This document shows positions 16,630 to 24,876 of a stretch of 54,684 nt of DNA, one piece after another (position 1 is the first letter of the stretch; every line of letters starts with the position of its first letter). Source of the stretch: Candidatus Riflebacteria bacterium HGW-Riflebacteria-1 (GTDB lineage Bacteria; Muiribacteriota; Ozemobacteria; Ozemobacterales; Ozemobacteraceae); contig PGYB01000026.1 of assembly GCA_002839445.1 (NCBI GenBank), positions 1 to 54,684 on the forward strand. The letters are read 5' to 3'. A model generated the notes under the pieces. That model was not told where the DNA came from. It was given only the letters and a program-made list of their open reading frames with translations, and did not search any database. Both the position numbers and the translations under genes were made by a program.

Positions 16630-17958
16630 ATGCCTAGAGTGGCAAGGCTTTGTTTTCTGGTCACGTGTTTTATCGTTATCTGCTCGTCAGCGCTGCTGGC
16701 GGAAAATGTCGAACAGACGCTGATACGCATGTTCAGCTACGACCCGCATCCGGGTTCGGCAGTGTTTGCTGACAAAGCTCCGTTTAACGGCAAAATGCAC
16801 GATTTTGAGATTGTCTTTGTTGAAAGCTGGCAGGCAAAAGACGAAACCGGCACGCTCAAGCAAATTGGCTTTAAAATTCAGGCAAAGATGGGTGAGCAGA
16901 TCGTTGCCAGTTCAGATATTACTCCAGTTGTCGCGGGCAAAATAAGTAAAGACCAGCAGATGGGCAACGTGAAAATTGGTGATGTAAGCTTTTCGGCCAG
17001 TGTAACTGATATTGCCAAAAACAAAAGCGGCATCACTGACTTGACTGTCAGCTTCAAGCTAAGCTACGACAACGCCGGCATAGATTCGCTGCAAAGCCAG
17101 CCTGACAGCAATGCTGCCCCAGGCGGACTCAACTTCGCACGCAAACTGGCCGACCGCGCGGCAGCGATGGCAGACGACAAACCAGCAGCCCGAATAAGCA
17201 TGTACAACCGCGCCCTGATGGCAGCACCAGCTGCGGACACTTCTCCGGAAGCAGCCGCTTTTCACAAGGAAATCAATGGCGTAATCGCCAGTCTGCAAGG
17301 TTCAGCACCGTCATTTGAACCGTTTAGACATACCCTTCCAGGCATTGAAAAACCTGCGGTTGCAGACGCGCCGGTTGCCACCGAAACTGCTTCTGCAGTC
17401 AATGGCGCTGACAATCCTGCAGATATGCCCGTCGCGACCAGCGTTGCTGACAGGCAGACAGAAACACCAGTTCCAGCCAGCAACATAGCAGTCCCTGAAC
17501 AGGCTGTCGCTAATTACAAAGAAGCGCGCACTTTTTTTGCCCAGAACAAAGGCCCCGAAGGCCGTGAAGCCCTGCGCAAAGCCCTCGAAATCGCGCCGGC
17601 TTATCACGATGCTCTTCTGCTGCTCGGCGACAATGCTACAGAAAATCGACGCTGGGCGAGAGCAAAAGACGCATTTAAACAGGCTCTTGATGTCAGAGAA
17701 CGTGATGCTGACACCCTGCTTAAATATTTCAAAGCATGCTACTACATTGGCGAAGGCGCAGATGCAATATTGTATCTCGAACAGGTTCGCAACAAATACC
17801 CGACAGAGCGAAGAATTCAGCTTACTGTAGCCGAGGCAAACTTTCAGCTTGGCGATCTTCCAGCAGCAAAAGCCTTGTGCGATGAAATGCTTAATAAAGA
17901 TCCTGGTGACACGCGCGCCAGAGATCTGCTACAGCGCGTTAACCGCCTGCACAAATAA
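16630..17958 (+). CDS. Exported TPR protein
   Basis: This 442-residue protein has a clear signal peptide (FLVTCFIVICSSALLAE, cut near residue 25). It has a beta-rich N-terminal domain to about 160 and an Ala/Pro-rich linker. The C-terminus is built of tetratricopeptide repeats from about 295 (YKEARTFFAQN, then ALEIAPAYHDALLLLGDN and two or three more). TPRs mediate protein contacts, so it may be a periplasmic scaffold. GGGGGTTC upstream serves as ribosome binding site. It follows the tandem kinase in the same direction, and a strong terminator closes the pair. A role as partner of the kinase's periplasmic half is inference from position only. Confidence 0.82.
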   Translation: MPRVARLCFLVTCFIVICSSALLAENVEQTLIRMFSYDPHPGSAVFADKAPFNGKMHDFEIVFVESWQAKDETGTLKQIGFKIQAKMGEQIVASSDITPVVAGKISKDQQMGNVKIGDVSFSASVTDIAKNKSGITDLTVSFKLSYDNAGIDSLQSQPDSNAAPGGLNFARKLADRAAAMADDKPAARISMYNRALMAAPAADTSPEAAAFHKEINGVIASLQGSAPSFEPFRHTLPGIEKPAVADAPVATETASAVNGADNPADMPVATSVADRQTETPVPASNIAVPEQAVANYKEARTFFAQNKGPEGREALRKALEIAPAYHDALLLLGDNATENRRWARAKDAFKQALDVRERDADTLLKYFKACYYIGEGADAILYLEQVRNKYPTERRIQLTVAEANFQLGDLPAAKALCDEMLNKDPGDTRARDLLQRVNRLHK

Positions 17959-17988
17959 CGCTCCCACAGCCCCCAAGCCCATTTTATT

Positions 17989-18026
17989 AGCGCAAGACCG
18001 GCAATCCAGGTCTTGCGCTTCTCTTT
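17989..18026 (+). terminator. Intrinsic terminator after the TPR gene
   Basis: AGCGCAAGACC (17989-17999) pairs perfectly with GGTCTTGCGCT (18009-18019) around a nine-base loop and is followed by TCTCTTT. It sits 30 bp after the stop codon. Confidence 0.85.
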
Positions 18027-18099
18027 GAGGGCTTTTTGGTTGCTTTTTACACGCAGGCAAATATATTCTAAGTGAACTACAATTCAGGATATAAAGCAA

Positions 18100-19362
18100 A
18101 TGCAACACATGATAACACTTCTGCAGGCCTGCTGGTCAGTTACCGGCCAGATGGCGCCCTACCTGATTCTCGGTTTTTTTATTTCTGGTATCTTGTCGGT
18201 GATGATCTCACCGCGCTGGGTTGAGAAACATCTCGGCGGCAGCAGATACGGATCGATAATCAAGGCAACGCTGCTTGGCGTGCCGCTGCCACTGTGCTCA
18301 TGCGGGGTTATACCGGTAGCAGCATCGCTGCGCAAACATGGCGCAAACAAAGGCGCCACCACGTCATTTCTTATTTCTACCCCGCAAACCGGTGTCGATT
18401 CAATGCTTGCGACATACGGCCTGCTTGGTCCATTTTTTGCCTGGTTCAGGCCATTGGCCGCTTTAATCACCGGCATCATTGGTGGCCTTCTGGTTTCATT
18501 TATCGATGAAGACAGACCTGTCCAGCAAAGCAGTCGACAGGAAGCGCCTGACGAAAAACTCAGTTTCGCGCAAAAATGCAGAGCCGCTCTTGCCTACGGC
18601 TTCATAACGCTGCCGGGCGAAATTGCCCGCGCCCTTATCGTTGGTATAATTGTCGCCGGGCTCATTTCGACCTTCATATCTTCAGACTTCATCAGTAACT
18701 ATGTCGGCAACTACTATCTGACAATGTTGTTGATGCTTGCTGTAGGCATTCCACTTTATGTCTGCTCAACTTCTTCGATTCCGATTGCCCTTGGCTTTAT
18801 GCACATGGGTGTTTCTCCGGGCGCGGCCTTTGTTTTTCTGATCAGCGGCCCGGCGACTAATGCTGCCGCGATTTCTGTTGTATTCAAGATTCTCGGGCGC
18901 ACATCAGCGATAATCTACATTGCCACAGTCATGCTGGGTTCGCTGGCCGGCGGTTTTGCCTTCGACTACCTCAATCAGAACTTTGCAACCGGACTGTTAT
19001 CTTCGTTTCAGCCGGCCTGTCATGTTACATTGAGCTTACTCGAAACGGTGAGCGCCTTTTTTATGGTAATTATTCTGGCGTTCAGCTGGTATAAAAGCCG
19101 CTATGCCGCGACCTGCTGCAGCAGCTGCAGCTCAACCGCAACAGCAGTCGCCCCGGTCCTGGTCATCAACGTTGACGGCATGTCATGCAACAACTGTGCA
19201 AACGCCGTTAAAGAAGCGATAATGGAAATTGAAGGGGTCACCAATGCCCTGGTATTGCTTGCAGAAAAGCGGGCCGAGATCTACGGCGATTTTCGCAATG
19301 AGCTTGTGCTGCAGGCGGTAAACAGCCTTGGCTACACAGCCTCCGTGCCAGCACAGAGCTGA
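18100..19362 (+). CDS. Cu/Zn efflux permease of the SO_0444 type with C-terminal HMA domain
   Basis: This 420-residue integral membrane protein has about eight to ten hydrophobic segments. The permease signature PLPLCSCGVIPVAASL, followed by a GATTSFLISTPQTG stretch, is the hallmark of the DUF318-type permease (SO_0444 family). A second half-repeat carries VCSTSSIPIALGF and ISGPATNAAAI. After the last membrane segment comes a cysteine cluster (CCSSCSS) and a complete HMA domain with GMSCNNC, ending near 418. HMA domains bind Cu(I) or Zn(II) through the CxxC pair, which fits efflux of these metals. The gene is single, between a terminator and a promoter, and no metal regulator lies nearby. Confidence 0.88.
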   Translation: MQHMITLLQACWSVTGQMAPYLILGFFISGILSVMISPRWVEKHLGGSRYGSIIKATLLGVPLPLCSCGVIPVAASLRKHGANKGATTSFLISTPQTGVDSMLATYGLLGPFFAWFRPLAALITGIIGGLLVSFIDEDRPVQQSSRQEAPDEKLSFAQKCRAALAYGFITLPGEIARALIVGIIVAGLISTFISSDFISNYVGNYYLTMLLMLAVGIPLYVCSTSSIPIALGFMHMGVSPGAAFVFLISGPATNAAAISVVFKILGRTSAIIYIATVMLGSLAGGFAFDYLNQNFATGLLSSFQPACHVTLSLLETVSAFFMVIILAFSWYKSRYAATCCSSCSSTATAVAPVLVINVDGMSCNNCANAVKEAIMEIEGVTNALVLLAEKRAEIYGDFRNELVLQAVNSLGYTASVPAQS

Positions 19363-19435
19363 AAGTCCTTACGCAAGCGCCAACAAGGCAGCTGCAGCCA
19401 GTTTGGCAAAAATCTGCAATTCTATGCACGGGGTA

Positions 19436-19464
19436 TTGACCTTGCCGGCGTTCCGGGTTAGAAT
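19436..19464 (+). promoter_or_regulatory. Strong promoter placing the RNA start at the ATG
   Basis: TTGACC (19436-19441), a 17-bp spacer and TAGAAT (19459-19464) form a near-consensus promoter. The expected start site, about 7 bp downstream, is 19471, the A of the SpoIID-like ATG. No Shine-Dalgarno sequence is present, so the transcript may be leaderless. Confidence 0.65.
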
Positions 19465-19482
19465 TCATCCATGAATTCTAAC
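19457..19482. promoter_or_regulatory. Perfect 12-bp palindrome across -10 box and start codon
   Basis: GTTAGAATTCAT (19457-19468) and ATGAATTCTAAC (19471-19482) are exact reverse complements with a CC spacer. The left arm contains the -10 box and the right arm begins with the start codon. It looks like an operator for a dimeric repressor. If the RNA started further upstream it would instead be a hairpin hiding the start codon. Confidence 0.7.
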
Positions 19483-20784
19483 ATCAGATTATTATTCCTT
19501 TTGTTCGTATTATTGATATCACCAGCGTATGCACAAAGCTCATGCCTTAATGCAGATCGCAATATAAGAATCGGGCTGGTGTCCCAGGGATTACCAGAAA
19601 CCTGGAAAATTGAACCAAGCACTGGTTTTATCGAAATATTCGACGTAAAGAAAAGACAGTCGGTTTACTCGGGAAAAGCTGCTCAGATTGTGATTTCTGC
19701 GATGAAGGGCGGCAAAATGAAAGTAGCCGTCGATGAGCGAAAAAGTCTTTATTATTTCAGCAATGAACTGCTGTTCTCAGCAGTCGGACGGGCACCGATA
19801 AACCTCAAAGTATTGGCCGGCGGCAAAAAGTCTTACTCTTACCGAGGAACGCTCGCCATTTCCCCACAAAAGGGCGGACTGCGCGGAGTCAACATCGTTG
19901 ACATCGAAGATTATCTCAAATCGGTGGTGCCGTCTGAGATTTATAACCGGGCACCTGATGCTGCTCAACAGGCACAAACGATCGCTGCGCGCACCTATGC
20001 AGTTCGCAACCTCAAGCGCCACTCTGGCAGTGAAAATTTTCAGCTCTGCGACAAGGTGCATTGTCAGGTTTACAGCGGTATCGCCCGCGAAATCAAGGTT
20101 GCCACGAATGCGGTCAAGGCAACAAACGGCAAGATTCTGATTTATGGCAGCGAACCGGCGAACACAGTCTACCATTCAAACTGTGGTGGCTATATCATTG
20201 ACAGCAGAGCCGCCTGGAAGGGCTCAGAAGTGCCATATCTCATCGGTCATTATGACGGAGTCGTCGGGCAGAAGCCTTTTTGCCATTTTGGCAAACAGAT
20301 AAAGCTCAATCAAAATACAGACAAACTGCCCAAACCGCAGGCCAGCATTACCATCGCAAAAATGCAGGCGCAGGCAACAAAATCAACACACAAGAATTTT
20401 GGCCATCGCGTCGGAATGTGCCAGGATGGCGCCATCGGAATGGCTGCTATCGGCTATAATTCGCGGCAACTTCTGGCCTTCTATTATCCGGGTACAAAAA
20501 TGGCAACGATGAATTATGCGGTTGATGGCTCACAGCCGGTTGAAGAAGCCCCGGTTGTCGTTGCTGCTGCGCCCCGCCCGACACAGACGGTTTCACTGGT
20601 TGCTCCGCCAAATCCTACGCAAATAAGCGCTTTGCAGCGAAACAGCAAAACTGGCCAGAGCGGCCGGTCTATTAAAGACACCCTTAAGCAGGTCTCTACA
20701 AGCAGAATCGACAGCGCTGCGACAAGCCTGCGCAAAATATTCTGGACACCTGGACAGCCTGGCATCTCACGGAGCATTTACTAA
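19471..20784 (+). CDS. SpoIID/LytB-domain exported protein (amidase-enhancer or lytic transglycosylase type)
   Basis: This 437-residue protein has a signal peptide (LLFLLFVLLISPAYAQ). The SpoIID domain has its usual landmarks: VDIEDYLKSVVPSEIY with the catalytic-type Glu, a QAQTIAARTYA helix, CGGYIIDS, and GHRVGMCQDGAIGMAA. SpoIID proteins are lytic transglycosylases that cut peptidoglycan strands lacking stem peptides; the LytB branch enhances amidases. The C-terminal 100 residues are Pro/Ser-rich and probably disordered. No sporulation genes are near, so a general cell-wall role is likely. recN starts 12 bp after its stop, so the two genes share a transcript. Confidence 0.85.
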   Translation: MNSNIRLLFLLFVLLISPAYAQSSCLNADRNIRIGLVSQGLPETWKIEPSTGFIEIFDVKKRQSVYSGKAAQIVISAMKGGKMKVAVDERKSLYYFSNELLFSAVGRAPINLKVLAGGKKSYSYRGTLAISPQKGGLRGVNIVDIEDYLKSVVPSEIYNRAPDAAQQAQTIAARTYAVRNLKRHSGSENFQLCDKVHCQVYSGIAREIKVATNAVKATNGKILIYGSEPANTVYHSNCGGYIIDSRAAWKGSEVPYLIGHYDGVVGQKPFCHFGKQIKLNQNTDKLPKPQASITIAKMQAQATKSTHKNFGHRVGMCQDGAIGMAAIGYNSRQLLAFYYPGTKMATMNYAVDGSQPVEEAPVVVAAAPRPTQTVSLVAPPNPTQISALQRNSKTGQSGRSIKDTLKQVSTSRIDSAATSLRKIFWTPGQPGISRSIY

Positions 20785-20796
20785 AGTCCGCAGACT

Positions 20797-22473
20797 ATGA
20801 TCACCGAAATTCTGCTCGAAAACTTTCTGTTCATGCAAAAGGCCGCGCTTAAATTTTCGCGCGGCCTCAATGTTATCACTGGCGAAACTGGAGCCGGCAA
20901 GAGCATTCTGCTTGAAGCCGTCAAACTTCTGCTTGGCAAAAAAGCCCGCAGCGGGCTGGTGCTGGCGGGTCAGACCACGGCGCGAATTCAGGCCGAATTT
21001 GACATTGCCACGCTCCCTGAACTGGCCAGGTTTCTTGAAGAATCCGGGTTTCACAACGAAGAAGATCCGCACACGCTTTCGATCACGAGAACCTTTAAGG
21101 AAGAGGGCAATGGCCGCGTGCTGGTAAACGGAATTTTGACCACCGCCGCCTTTTTGAAGCAGATTGGCCCGTTTCTGACCGAAATTCACGGCCAGAACGA
21201 ACACCAAACCTTGCTTGAACCAGAGATTCAACGTGGACTTCTTGACCGCACCGGCAGCGCGGCATTCAAACAAAGTCTGACCACGCTGCAGTCTGTTTTC
21301 ACGCAGAGACAGAAACTGCAGCAAAAACTACAGGAACTCGAAAACCGGCAACAAACCTCAGCAACACGGATTAGCGAGCTGCAGACAATACTGCAGGAAC
21401 TGACCGCGATGAACCTCAGCAACCCGAATGAAGAAGAAGAGCTCAAAGAAGAACTGAAAAGACTCAGCCATGCCGAACAGATTATAAGCAGCCTGCAGAC
21501 TGCTGGTTCCTTGCTCTCAGGCAGCGAGGAAAGTGTGGGGGCAACATCACAAATATTCAAATCGGCTGACAACCTTAAGCGGATTAGCCAGTATGACAAA
21601 GCTATCGACGAGCTTTATCATCGACTGAACGGCTCCTATTATGAGCTGAAAGCTCTTGAAGCTGATATCGAAGCCCTGGCCGACAAAACGGCACTCGACC
21701 CGGAAAGGCTTTATAAGATACAATCTCGCTTATCAGAGATTTCGCGCGTCTGTCGCAAGCATGCAACTGACTTTCCGGGCCTGTTCGCGCTAAGAGAGCG
21801 CGTAAATGAAGAGCTTTCTGAGCTTTTTGCTCCCGACTCGACCAGAGACCGCCTGAAAAAAGAGCTTGAGCTGATTGATGCACATTTCAAAGAGCTGATA
21901 AAAGCAATCAGCACTGAACGCGCCATCCTGGCAAAGAAGCTGGATAAACAGGTTTCTACCGAAATGGCTGATCTTGGCTTTAACTCTGCAAAATTTACCG
22001 CAGAACTTACCGCCTGCAACCCTGGCCCGCATGGCGCTGAGAACATTGAATTCTGCGTCTCGCTTAACCCGGGCGCACCTGGCGGTGCACTGCGCAAGAT
22101 AGCGTCAGGCGGCGAATTATCGCGGGTTGCCCTGGCAATCAAAAAGGTTCTCGCACGCAGTGATGCGCTGCCAACCCTGGTTTTCGACGAAATCGATGCC
22201 GGTATCGGCGGCAAAACCGCAGAGGCAGTGGCTGCCAGTCTGCGGGCACTCGGCAAAGAAAAACAGGTGCTGCTGGTAACCCACCTGCACCAGATCGCCA
22301 AAGAAGGCAGCTGTCACTTTACTGTCACCAAGCGCGTCGAGAATGGACACACCAGCGTAGACATCAGCGAAGTCGAGAGCGAAAGTCGCATTGAAGAAAT
22401 CGCGCGCATGCTCGGGCGCACCGATAAAGAAGGGCTGAGTTTCGCCCGCAACCTGCTGAAACAGAACGGATAG
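20797..22473 (+). CDS. recN: DNA repair ATPase RecN
   Basis: At 558 residues this is the normal length for RecN, an SMC-like ATPase that acts in double-strand break repair. Walker A is at residues 29-36 (GETGAGKS). The QNEHQTLLEP motif follows, then two coiled-coil arms (about 155-360). The C-terminal ABC signature SGGELSRVALAIK, Walker B (LVFDEIDAGIGG) and the VTHLHQIA H-loop are all present. The gene is intact. It lies 12 bp after the SpoIID-like gene, an unusual partner. No LexA box was recognised nearby, so damage control, if any, would act from the palindromic promoter upstream of the operon. Confidence 0.95.
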   Translation: MITEILLENFLFMQKAALKFSRGLNVITGETGAGKSILLEAVKLLLGKKARSGLVLAGQTTARIQAEFDIATLPELARFLEESGFHNEEDPHTLSITRTFKEEGNGRVLVNGILTTAAFLKQIGPFLTEIHGQNEHQTLLEPEIQRGLLDRTGSAAFKQSLTTLQSVFTQRQKLQQKLQELENRQQTSATRISELQTILQELTAMNLSNPNEEEELKEELKRLSHAEQIISSLQTAGSLLSGSEESVGATSQIFKSADNLKRISQYDKAIDELYHRLNGSYYELKALEADIEALADKTALDPERLYKIQSRLSEISRVCRKHATDFPGLFALRERVNEELSELFAPDSTRDRLKKELELIDAHFKELIKAISTERAILAKKLDKQVSTEMADLGFNSAKFTAELTACNPGPHGAENIEFCVSLNPGAPGGALRKIASGGELSRVALAIKKVLARSDALPTLVFDEIDAGIGGKTAEAVAASLRALGKEKQVLLVTHLHQIAKEGSCHFTVTKRVENGHTSVDISEVESESRIEEIARMLGRTDKEGLSFARNLLKQNG

Positions 22474-22523
22474 TTTTATCAGACGGGCTATCAGACCATT
22501 TGATTGTCTTAGCTATCCTGCAG

Positions 22524-23327
22524 CTATTCCTTATGCAGGCTGTGAAAAAGGCGCTTCAGGGCAACAGAACGGGCGATAACGCCTGGCAGATAACCGGCTT
22601 CAATATGTGCAGGAAAAAGCGGAGCCAGCACCGCGGCTATTTGCGCTGCACGCAGCTCATCTCTTGTTTCAAGTTCGGTAAGAACTGCAAGCCACTTTTC
22701 GGCGGCAGCAACACTGATGGCAGCGGCCGTATTTACGTAAACCAGCAGCTCATCATTGGGATCGTCCAGCACAGCGCGGTCGATCAGCATGCGCACCTTG
22801 TAAAAATCTTCCATGACGCTGATATCGCATGAGTTTTGAATTGGCCAGCCATATCCGGGCTGGTTGACAATAACGTTGTCAGGACTCGGGCGCGGCCAGC
22901 TTTTAATCGGAAGCAGCAGGTTGATGGCGTAAAGATGGCTCGGAATGCCACCCTGATAACGATCAAAATAGGCCGACACTATCGGTTTGTAATCAAAAGT
23001 CATTACATCGAGACGCTTCTCGCGGTCTGACAGCCTGATTAGAGCGGCATAACTGTTTACACCCGGCCTGACCGTCAATTCATGGTTTTTTGCAACATAA
23101 CCCGGCGCTGATGCCGAAATTTTAATGGTTTTACCAGCGAGGCGGCATTTAACATATGCATGCGGGATCACCTGCATCAGGCTGGTGCGCACGTCGACAT
23201 CAACAAGATACTGCCCAACTTTGTATTCTGCCGCGCCGGCTAAGAACGCGGAGCTGAATAAAAACGCGAGCTGAATTACGCCGAACATCTTTAGTGATCG
23301 TAACAACTTGCCTGCAGGTCTAACCAT
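22524..23327 (-). CDS. Exported protein of unknown function
   Basis: This protein has about 267 residues. The ATG at 23327 is chosen over 23381 because AAGGGA sits about 10 bp upstream and a signal peptide begins there (cut near AFLAGAAE). The first half looks beta-rich; a YVKCRLAGKTIKISASAPGY segment resembles a PEGA-like surface module, but the match is weak. The second half is helical with a repeated EL/AA pattern. No catalytic motif was seen. It converges with recN, stands alone, and no terminator was recognised between them. Confidence 0.7.
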   Translation of the reverse strand: MVRPAGKLLRSLKMFGVIQLAFLFSSAFLAGAAEYKVGQYLVDVDVRTSLMQVIPHAYVKCRLAGKTIKISASAPGYVAKNHELTVRPGVNSYAALIRLSDREKRLDVMTFDYKPIVSAYFDRYQGGIPSHLYAINLLLPIKSWPRPSPDNVIVNQPGYGWPIQNSCDISVMEDFYKVRMLIDRAVLDDPNDELLVYVNTAAAISVAAAEKWLAVLTELETRDELRAAQIAAVLAPLFPAHIEAGYLPGVIARSVALKRLFHSLHKE

Positions 23328-23431
23328 GACTAACATTTCCCTTACTTCAATATTAGTGCAACCCAAGTCTAACATGCTCATGTATCCGTATCAAGCAACT
23401 GACAAAAATGCGTTTTCCTGTTTCTGGCAGC

Positions 23432-24223
23432 TCAGATGATACCTAGATAGGCAAAAAACTTTTCTGCCCACGCCAGCAGCACAGAGAGTGCCGGGAAAAA
23501 CCAGAGGTAAGATGGCAGTTGGCCAGGTTCGCGCCGCAAATCTGCCGGAGTCAAAGCTGAGAACCATGAAGCATCCTGTTCCCACAGCATAAACTGGGCA
23601 ACAATCAAACCCACAATCAGCGGCAGAAAAACCGGGAGCAACACGTCCGGAAAGCCTAACAAACGTTCACTGATTACATTTCCCGAAGATAAAAATTCTG
23701 CATTAGCCACTGAATCAGCAGCAATTTCGCCGGAAAGAAGGTCTATTTCGTCGGGATCAAGAGCACCATAGCCGGGCGGGATTGTTTCGTCAAGCAGCGA
23801 CATCTGCGAACTAACCTTGCTTCCGCCAGACTCGACCAACGAAACAACCATGGCAGCGCCTGCTGTTAGAAGGCAGATAATCATCGACACATTCATGACT
23901 GTGCGTTTGGCCAGCGACGAAAAGCCAAGAAGCTTTACCAGTTCCGCACGGGAAAAATCGCTGGTGCCATGCAAACGTGCTCGTAAAAACAGCCGGAATG
24001 CCTGTGCATCCGCATTGCACAACAGATGTCCGGAAATCATCAAAATAGCTGCAGTCAACTGACCAATAAAAAACTCTTCCCAGGCAGCGGGAAACTCGAA
24101 AACATGGATCACCCGGACGCCACAAGCGATTACCAGTGCCGAGGCTATTACCCAGGTGTAGGTTTTCCTGGCAGAGAAACAAAGGACCAGCAACAATATA
24201 AAAACAGCTGGATATTGAATCAT
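23432..24223 (-). CDS. Integral membrane protein, last gene of the kinase operon
   Basis: This 263-residue protein has about six hydrophobic segments: near residues 5-20, 22-36, 50-66, 112-130, 195-212 and 240-256. A soluble loop of about 60 residues (132-190) separates the fourth and fifth. No known family was recognised. It starts 5 bp after the stop of the 210-residue membrane protein, itself 15 bp from a kinase gene, so it belongs to the same transcript. It may be the membrane target or sensor of the kinases upstream; this is inferred only from gene order. Confidence 0.75.
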   Translation of the reverse strand: MIQYPAVFILLLVLCFSARKTYTWVIASALVIACGVRVIHVFEFPAAWEEFFIGQLTAAILMISGHLLCNADAQAFRLFLRARLHGTSDFSRAELVKLLGFSSLAKRTVMNVSMIICLLTAGAAMVVSLVESGGSKVSSQMSLLDETIPPGYGALDPDEIDLLSGEIAADSVANAEFLSSGNVISERLLGFPDVLLPVFLPLIVGLIVAQFMLWEQDASWFSALTPADLRREPGQLPSYLWFFPALSVLLAWAEKFFAYLGII

Positions 24224-24228
24224 GGGAA

Positions 24229-24861
24229 TTATTCGCTTCGCCCCCTCTCAGCTGATTTTCTTTGGCGGCGGATGAACCACAATACTCCTGAAACTATGCC
24301 TGCAACCGGCAGCGTAAGAAATATCAAGAAACCGGCATCCGACTCATCATAAGGACAAGCCCAGATGACAGCAAAAAATCCGAGAATAGCCAACCCCAGC
24401 CAGCTCAGCCAAAAATCTCCTTCGAAAGGCAGATCAGCTCTTATGCCGGCTTTCAACCTCAGAGCAAGTTTAAGAATAGCTTCAAGCAGCAGGGTCGCAA
24501 TGATCGGTATCGGCATTAGAACTGTTAACTGGTAATGCCCTAATTTCGACATGTTGCCGGCCAAAGATAGAATCAGGATCAACATAAAGCAAAAAAACAG
24601 ACCAGCGCCGAACAAAGATTCTCGGGCAGCATTAAACTTATGCACAAATTCATCCCGATCCTCTGAAGAAGCGCTGGCAGCCAAGGCCAAAAGACCGGTT
24701 TTGCCGCAAGATTCCGCTCGCATGTGATAAAGTCCGACCGCCATGGCAAACATCAAGCAAAAAACTTCGAGGGAAATTGCCAGCAGATTCTCTTCATAAA
24801 ACCTTGCTGAGTGCTGCTGCACAACAATAATATAGGAAACAAGAAGTGCAATGCTTAACAT
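24229..24861 (-). CDS. Integral membrane protein, third gene of the kinase operon
   Basis: This 210-residue protein has five or six hydrophobic segments: near residues 1-14, 28-46, 84-104, 112-132, 150-165 and 178-194. It ends in a basic tail (FIRRQRKSAERGR) that should face the cytoplasm. A charged loop (SSEDRDEFVHKFNAARE) lies between the second and third segments. No family was recognised. It begins 15 bp after the kinase gene and ends 5 bp before the next membrane gene, so the two membrane proteins are likely co-made and perhaps form a complex. Confidence 0.75.
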   Translation of the reverse strand: MLSIALLVSYIIVVQQHSARFYEENLLAISLEVFCLMFAMAVGLYHMRAESCGKTGLLALAASASSEDRDEFVHKFNAARESLFGAGLFFCFMLILILSLAGNMSKLGHYQLTVLMPIPIIATLLLEAILKLALRLKAGIRADLPFEGDFWLSWLGLAILGFFAVIWACPYDESDAGFLIFLTLPVAGIVSGVLWFIRRQRKSAERGRSE

Positions 24862-24876
24862 ATTTTTCCGCTATTT

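Noticed and set aside
19471..20784. SpoIID-like protein as evidence of endospore formation
   Set aside because: SpoIID/LytB domains are common in non-sporulating bacteria, and no other sporulation gene is present; the outer-membrane genes also argue against a typical spore former.
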